A stretch of 42,621 nt of DNA from an uncultured Collinsella sp. (GTDB taxonomy: Bacteria; Actinomycetota; Coriobacteriia; Coriobacteriales; Coriobacteriaceae): positions 1 through 42,621 of the forward strand of contig URWW01000014.1 of the NCBI GenBank assembly GCA_900551665.1, in the 5' to 3' direction. The notes below the pieces were generated by a model. That model ran no database searches, was not told the origin of the DNA, and saw only the letters and a program-made list of their open reading frames with translations. A program made the position numbers and the translations under genes. Shown piece by piece: positions 38,637-42,621 of the stretch; position 1 is the stretch's first letter, and each line of letters begins with the position of its first letter.

Positions 38637-41600
38637 ATGAACCAACCCACCCCCGCGCGCGAGCACGCCGCGACCACCCTGCCGCTCGGATCGACCGTCT
38701 TCGGCTTCACCGTCACCAGTAAAAAGACTCTGGCCGAGCTCGATGCCGACGCCTACGTGTTGCACCACCGCGCCTCCGGCGCCCGGCTGCTCTATCTCGC
38801 ATGCGAGGATGAGAACAAGGCGTTCTCCATCGCGTTCAAAACGCCGCCCACCGACGACACGGGCGTCTTTCACATCCTCGAGCACTCGGTGCTGTGCGGC
38901 TCTGCGAAATTCCCGGTGAAAGAGCCGTTCGTGGACCTTATCAAGAGCTCCATGCAGACGTTCCTGAACGCCATGACCTACCCCGACAAAACCGTCTATC
39001 CCGTCGCGTCCACCAACGAGCAGGACCTCCTCAACCTCATGGACGTGTACATGGACGCGGTGCTCAATCCCGCCATCTACACCAAGCGGGCGATTTTCGA
39101 GCAGGAGGGCTGGCACTACGAGCTCGACGTCCCCGAGGGCGCGCCGCTCGCGGCGGGCGCCCTGCGCTACAACGGCGTGGTCTTCAACGAGATGAAGGGC
39201 GCGCTCTCCGATCCGATGAGCGTCCTCGACGACGCGGTCAACCGCGCGCTGTTCCCCGACACCGCCTACGCCTGCGAATCGGGCGGCGACCCGCGCGCCA
39301 TCCCGCAGCTCACCTACGAGCAGTTCCTCGACACGCATGCGCGCCACTACAACCTCGCGAACAGCTATATCGTGCTCTACGGCGACATGGAGGTCGAGCG
39401 CGAGCTCGCGTTCCTGGACGAGCGCTACCTGGGCGATGCGCCCCGTCTGCGCGACGAGGCCGAGCGCGCCCGTGCGCTGCAGGCCTCTCGCGATGCCGAG
39501 GCCGATGCGACATCCGGCTCCTATTCGACCGATGGCGCCGCAACGACGGGCGAGCCCAACCCACTCGTGCGCCAAGACCCCCTCGTCTGCGATTACGAAC
39601 GCGTCGAGATGGCCACCACACCGGACAACGCGCTGGTGGGCATGGCTTACGTGATCGGTGATGCGGCCGACCGCAAACGCCTTGTGGCCGCCGACGTTCT
39701 CATCGACGCGCTCATGGGCACCAACGAGGCCCCTGTGAAGAAGGCCATCCTCGCCGCCGGCCTGGGCGGCAACGTGGTGAGCTACACCTCCGGCGATCTT
39801 TTGCAGCCGCACACGCTCATCATCCTGCAGAATGCAAAACCCGAAGTCGCGCGCGAGTTCCGCCGCGTCATCGAGGACGAATGCCTCCGCCTGGTGAAGG
39901 AGGGCATCCCGCGCGAGCGCCTCGCGGCCATCCTCGCCAACGAGGAGTTCGACCTGCGCCAGCGCGACTACGGCTACGCCGATGGCGTCGCGCTCGCCTG
40001 CGACGCGCTCGGCACCTGGCTCTACGACGACACCGACGAAGCCGCCACGCGTGGCATCGAGTACGGCCCCATCTACGAGGAGCTCAATCGCGAACTCGAC
40101 GGAACCTACTTCGAGGACCTGCTGCGTGAGCTCGTCCTCGAGAGCAAGCATCGCGCGCTCGTCGAGCTCGTCCCCGTGGCCGACGACGCCGCGGCCTCGC
40201 GCGAGGAGGAGGCCGAGCTCGCCGCGGCCAAGGCTGCCATGGACGATGCCGACCTCCAGCGCATCGTCGAAGACGTCGCCGCCCTGCGCGAGCGCCAGGA
40301 GGCCGAGGACGCGCCCGAGGCCCGCGCCACCTTGCCGCGCCTGCACGTGAGCGACATCGGCCCCGCCCGTCCGGAGCCGCAGCTCGCCATCGACAAGCAG
40401 ACGCCCATCCCCTGCCTGCGCCACGACTTGCCCACCCACCAGCTCGCCTACGCGCTCACCTACTTCGACCTCTCCCACCTCTCCTTTGCCGAGCTGCCGT
40501 ATGTGACCGTGCTCACGCGCCTCATGAACCAACTCGCCACCGAGCGCATGAGCGCCGGCGAACTCGACAGCTACGTGTGCGCCAACCTCGGCTTCCTCTC
40601 CTTCACAACCGAGGTCGCCACGCAACCCAACTGGAAGCTCGCGCACCCGCGCCTGCTCGTGTCGGCCGGCGCGCTATCCGAGAAGATGGACGCGCTCGCG
40701 CGCATCCCGCGCGAGGTCTGGTCCGAAACGGTCTTTGAGGACACCGAGCGGATGCGCGATGTCCTCACACAGACGCGCATCGGCATGGAGCAGAGCTTCC
40801 TCATGAACGGCCACAGCGCCGCGCTCGCCCGCGCCATGTCTTACGGTTCGCCGGCCGCCGTGCTCACCCAGCAGCTCTCCGGCGTCGACTTCTACCTGTT
40901 CCTGCGCGATTTGCTCGACAACTTCGACGATCGCAAAGAGGGTCTGTGCGAGACCCTGCGCGAACTGCAGGCCCGCATCTTCACCTCGACCGGCGCCGTT
41001 GCGAGCTTCACCGGCAGCGACGAGGATTATCGACGCTACTGGAACGCCGCCGGCGATTTGGGCCTCAGCCCCCGCACCGCGGCCACCAAGGAACTCTATG
41101 TACCCTGGCCCGAGGACAAGCGCGAGGCCTTCATCATCCCGAGTGACGTCACCTACCTCGCACGCGCCTGCGACCCGCTCACGCTCGAAATCGAGACCGA
41201 CGGCACCTGGAGCGTCGCCTCCAACGCGCTTTCGTACGACTACCTGTGGAACGAGATACGCGTGAAGGGCGGGGCCTACGGCTGCGGTTTCCGCTCCCCC
41301 AGCCCGCGCCATGCGAGCTTCTACACTTACCGCGACCCCGCCATCGACCCCTCCCTCGCCCGCATCGAGGCCGCGGGCGATTGGCTCGCCTCGTTCGACC
41401 CGGATGCCGACACCTTCGAGGGCTTCATCGTGAGCTGCGTCTCGGGCATGGACGCGCCGCTCAAGCCCTATGCGCTCACCAAGCGCCGCAACGCCGAATA
41501 CTTCTGCAAGTCCCCGGCCGGACAGCGCGCGGCCCGTCGCCGGCAGATGCTCGAGTCGACCCCCGAGTCACTGCGCGCCCTTGCCGCGGACGTCTCGCGC

Positions 41601-41708
41601 ATCGCCCGAGAAGCACCGGCCTGTGTATTCGCCGGCCGCGAGGCGATCGAGGCGAGCAAGGTGGACTGGAACGTCGTCGAGCTCATGGGGACCGACGACG
41701 ATGAGTAG
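38637..41708 (+). CDS. M16C-family metallopeptidase (presequence-protease type)
   Basis: The 1023-aa zinc peptidase resembles PreP and falcilysin. The inverted zinc motif HILEH (His79, Glu82, His83) sits in GVFHILEHSVLCGSAKFPVKEPF; the distal Glu is in NGVVFNEMKGALSDP. Four homologous alpha/beta domains with a long helical hairpin in the middle are expected from the length. An Asp/Gly/Ser-rich loop near residues 285-305 (DATSGSYSTDGAATTGE) looks unstructured. It degrades peptides of moderate size in the cytoplasm. ATG 38637 follows AAAGGAGCCCCC, with a -10-like TATACT nearby. The stop overlaps the start of the next gene by 8 bp. Confidence 0.96.
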   Translation: MNQPTPAREHAATTLPLGSTVFGFTVTSKKTLAELDADAYVLHHRASGARLLYLACEDENKAFSIAFKTPPTDDTGVFHILEHSVLCGSAKFPVKEPFVDLIKSSMQTFLNAMTYPDKTVYPVASTNEQDLLNLMDVYMDAVLNPAIYTKRAIFEQEGWHYELDVPEGAPLAAGALRYNGVVFNEMKGALSDPMSVLDDAVNRALFPDTAYACESGGDPRAIPQLTYEQFLDTHARHYNLANSYIVLYGDMEVERELAFLDERYLGDAPRLRDEAERARALQASRDAEADATSGSYSTDGAATTGEPNPLVRQDPLVCDYERVEMATTPDNALVGMAYVIGDAADRKRLVAADVLIDALMGTNEAPVKKAILAAGLGGNVVSYTSGDLLQPHTLIILQNAKPEVAREFRRVIEDECLRLVKEGIPRERLAAILANEEFDLRQRDYGYADGVALACDALGTWLYDDTDEAATRGIEYGPIYEELNRELDGTYFEDLLRELVLESKHRALVELVPVADDAAASREEEAELAAAKAAMDDADLQRIVEDVAALRERQEAEDAPEARATLPRLHVSDIGPARPEPQLAIDKQTPIPCLRHDLPTHQLAYALTYFDLSHLSFAELPYVTVLTRLMNQLATERMSAGELDSYVCANLGFLSFTTEVATQPNWKLAHPRLLVSAGALSEKMDALARIPREVWSETVFEDTERMRDVLTQTRIGMEQSFLMNGHSAALARAMSYGSPAAVLTQQLSGVDFYLFLRDLLDNFDDRKEGLCETLRELQARIFTSTGAVASFTGSDEDYRRYWNAAGDLGLSPRTAATKELYVPWPEDKREAFIIPSDVTYLARACDPLTLEIETDGTWSVASNALSYDYLWNEIRVKGGAYGCGFRSPSPRHASFYTYRDPAIDPSLARIEAAGDWLASFDPDADTFEGFIVSCVSGMDAPLKPYALTKRRNAEYFCKSPAGQRAARRRQMLESTPESLRALAADVSRIAREAPACVFAGREAIEASKVDWNVVELMGTDDDE

Positions 41709-42140
41709 AATCGGGATCGGGGCGACCGACGGATTCGCCCCGACTCTTGAGCCCGCGCACATCACGCACGCGATCGATCCGGTCTTCGACGACCGTTCGC
41801 GCGTGCTCGTGCTCGGAACGATGCCGTCTCCGCGCTCGCGCGAAGTCGGGTTCTATTACGGTCATCCCCAAAATCGCTTTTGGCGTGTTATGGAGCGGAT
41901 CTTCGGCCTTAAGGACCGCACGCTCGTCGACAACGACGCGCGGCGTACCTTCCTGCTCGCCAACGGCATCGCCTTATGGGATGTCCTTGCGGCATGCGAT
42001 ATCGCGGGGGCGAGCGATGCGAGCATCGCCAACCCCGTGCCCAACGACCTCACGCGGATTCTCGATACCGCGCCCATCGAAACCGTGTGCACCACCGGCG
42101 GTAAAGCTTCCCAGCTCTGCCGCCGGTTCAACGGGCGGTG
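41701..42140 (+). CDS. DNA-deoxyinosine/hypoxanthine-DNA glycosylase, 3' end lost at chimeric junction
   Basis: The product shows the uracil/hypoxanthine-DNA glycosylase pattern: VLVLGTMPSPRSREVGFYYGHPQNRFWRVM (in parts: GTMPSPRS, FYYGHPQNRFW), then LWDVLAACDIAGASDASI and VCTTGGKA. The enzyme excises deaminated purines in base-excision repair. Normal length is about 160-180 aa; recognisable sequence stops near residue 140 (RRFNG). The frame stays open to 42345, but what follows is an Arg/Trp-rich antisense read of the YggS-like gene, so the C-terminus is missing. ATG 41701 overlaps the M16 stop (ATGAGTAG), suggesting coupled translation. Confidence 0.85.
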
Positions 42141-42150
42141 TGCATGGGCG
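42121..42150. other. Probable chimeric junction (right)
   Basis: The glycosylase-like plus-strand pattern ends near 42130 and a YggS gene on the minus strand stops at 42128-42130. Composition and taxonomic flavour change at the same place. As on the left, the foreign side is Firmicutes-like. Confidence 0.6.
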
Positions 42151-42621
42151 GCCGGGGGCCGAACAGCGCGGTGCCGACCCGGACCAGCGTGGCCCCCTCG
42201 GCGATGGCGTCCTCAAAGTCGCCGCTCATTCCCATGGACAGGCAATCGATATCACATTGATTATCGGACATTTCGCGTCTTATGTCAACAAAAAGCTGAT
42301 ACATTTTTGCAAAAAAAGGCCGATTGGCACCGGGGAGGGGGCTGATAGGCGGGATGGCCATCAAACCCCGCAGGCGCACATGGGGCAGGGACTGAGCCAG
42401 CTCAGCCAAGGGACGGAGCTGGGCCGGGTCCACCCCGCCCTTGCTCTCCTCCATGCCGATATTTACCTCCAGCAGGATGTCCTGAACCAGGCCCAGCTTG
42501 TCCGCCTGGGCCTCCACAGCCCGGAGCAGATGCTCCGACCCCACCGACTGGATCAGGTCCACCCGTCCCACCACCTGCTTGACCTTGTTGGTCTGGAGGT
42601 GGCCGATAAAATGGACCCGGG
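42128..42621 (-). CDS. YggS/PLPBP-family pyridoxal-phosphate homeostasis protein, 5' end cut by the window
   Basis: The frame is open from the right edge (RVHFIGHLQTNKVKQVVGRVD...), so the start is outside the window; the ATG at 42574 is internal. HFIGHLQTNK, HSVDS-like LIQSVGSEHL, LLEVNIGMEESKGG, GLMAIPPI, CLSMGMSGDFEDAI and RVGTALFGPR are the standard YggS barrel motifs, with MSGDFEDAI and RVGTALFG binding the PLP phosphate. The PLP lysine lies before the window. The protein buffers free PLP and has no known reaction. Residues and wording match Oscillospiraceae more than Coriobacteria. Confidence 0.92.
   Translation of the reverse strand, partial: RVHFIGHLQTNKVKQVVGRVDLIQSVGSEHLLRAVEAQADKLGLVQDILLEVNIGMEESKGGVDPAQLRPLAELAQSLPHVRLRGLMAIPPISPLPGANRPFFAKMYQLFVDIRREMSDNQCDIDCLSMGMSGDFEDAIAEGATLVRVGTALFGPRPPMHTAR

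Noticed and set aside
37503..40646. A 1047-codon open frame on the minus strand covering the second EamA gene and much of the M16 gene
   Set aside because: Only the last 338 codons match a protein family. The remainder is antisense to the M16 peptidase and reads as a GC-driven open frame of Val/Gly/His/Glu-rich nonsense.
41701..42345. Full-length 214-codon glycosylase
   Set aside because: After about codon 142 the frame is the antisense of the YggS gene, with Arg/Trp-rich content unlike the family.
1..42621. tRNA, rRNA, phage, integrase or transposase genes
   Set aside because: None was recognised on either strand by inspection; a covariance-model scan would settle the RNA genes.

Overview
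The window looks like a contig from a high-GC, Gram-positive gut bacterium, most likely a Coriobacteriia member near Collinsella. This is inferred from codon use, the repertoire of mannose-family and cellobiose-family PTS systems, a T-box-controlled pheST, and many peptidases; I could not search a database. Both extreme ends look foreign. The left ~650 bases and the right ~490 bases read as Oscillospiraceae-like Firmicutes sequence (purH end plus a four-helix-bundle gene; a YggS/PLP-homeostasis gene). Each joins the Coriobacteria core inside a gene, so the contig is probably chimeric at both ends.

Layout. 1-660: a small four-helix-bundle cassette flanked by inverted heptad repeats, next to a purH 3' fragment. 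641-3388: a truncated mannose-type PTS IIB, a PTS IIA, and two tandem DeoR regulators read divergently, with GlpR-like half-sites between. 3572-10402 (minus strand): an amino-sugar locus, read as IIA, a YajC-like protein, IIB, IIC, IID, a GntR regulator, the SIS-domain isomerase/deaminase AgaS, and NagA. This fits uptake and breakdown of N-acetylgalactosamine/galactosamine or a related host-glycan sugar. ACTGGTTATAACCAGT-type palindromes at the PTS and agaS promoters are the likely GntR operators.

10872-19457: flavodoxin, M20 amidohydrolase, ZIP metal transporter, YbjQ-like protein, a peptide-deformylase homologue that lacks the catalytic Glu, an FMN reductase-like protein, an M18 aminopeptidase and an NADH oxidase, mostly single genes closed by strong terminators. 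19458-21049: an AT-richer gap with a 28-bp inverted repeat, then a 353-aa putative PD-(D/E)XK-like protein. 21054-26040 (minus): pheS-pheT-phospholipase C-like gene behind a phenylalanine T-box. 26048-27187: a membrane-anchored Ntn-type amidase. 27467-34253 (minus): a cellobiose/beta-glucoside locus: PRD regulator, PTS IIA, IIB, IIC, GH1 6-phospho-beta-glucosidase, MupG/DUF871 protein. 34431-41708: two paralogous EamA exporters flanking an M32 carboxypeptidase, then an M16C peptidase and a DNA glycosylase cut by the right junction.

Repeats sharing a GGGGAC core recur in the T-box leader, between pheS and pheT, beyond the cellobiose operon, and as a perfect 34-bp-arm palindrome at 35669-35771. 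I found no rRNA, tRNA, CRISPR array, transposase or integrase. The most notable non-routine items are the heptad-flanked four-helix cassette, the inverted repeat before the 353-aa gene, the repeat lodged in the T-box, and the HMCDH deformylase.
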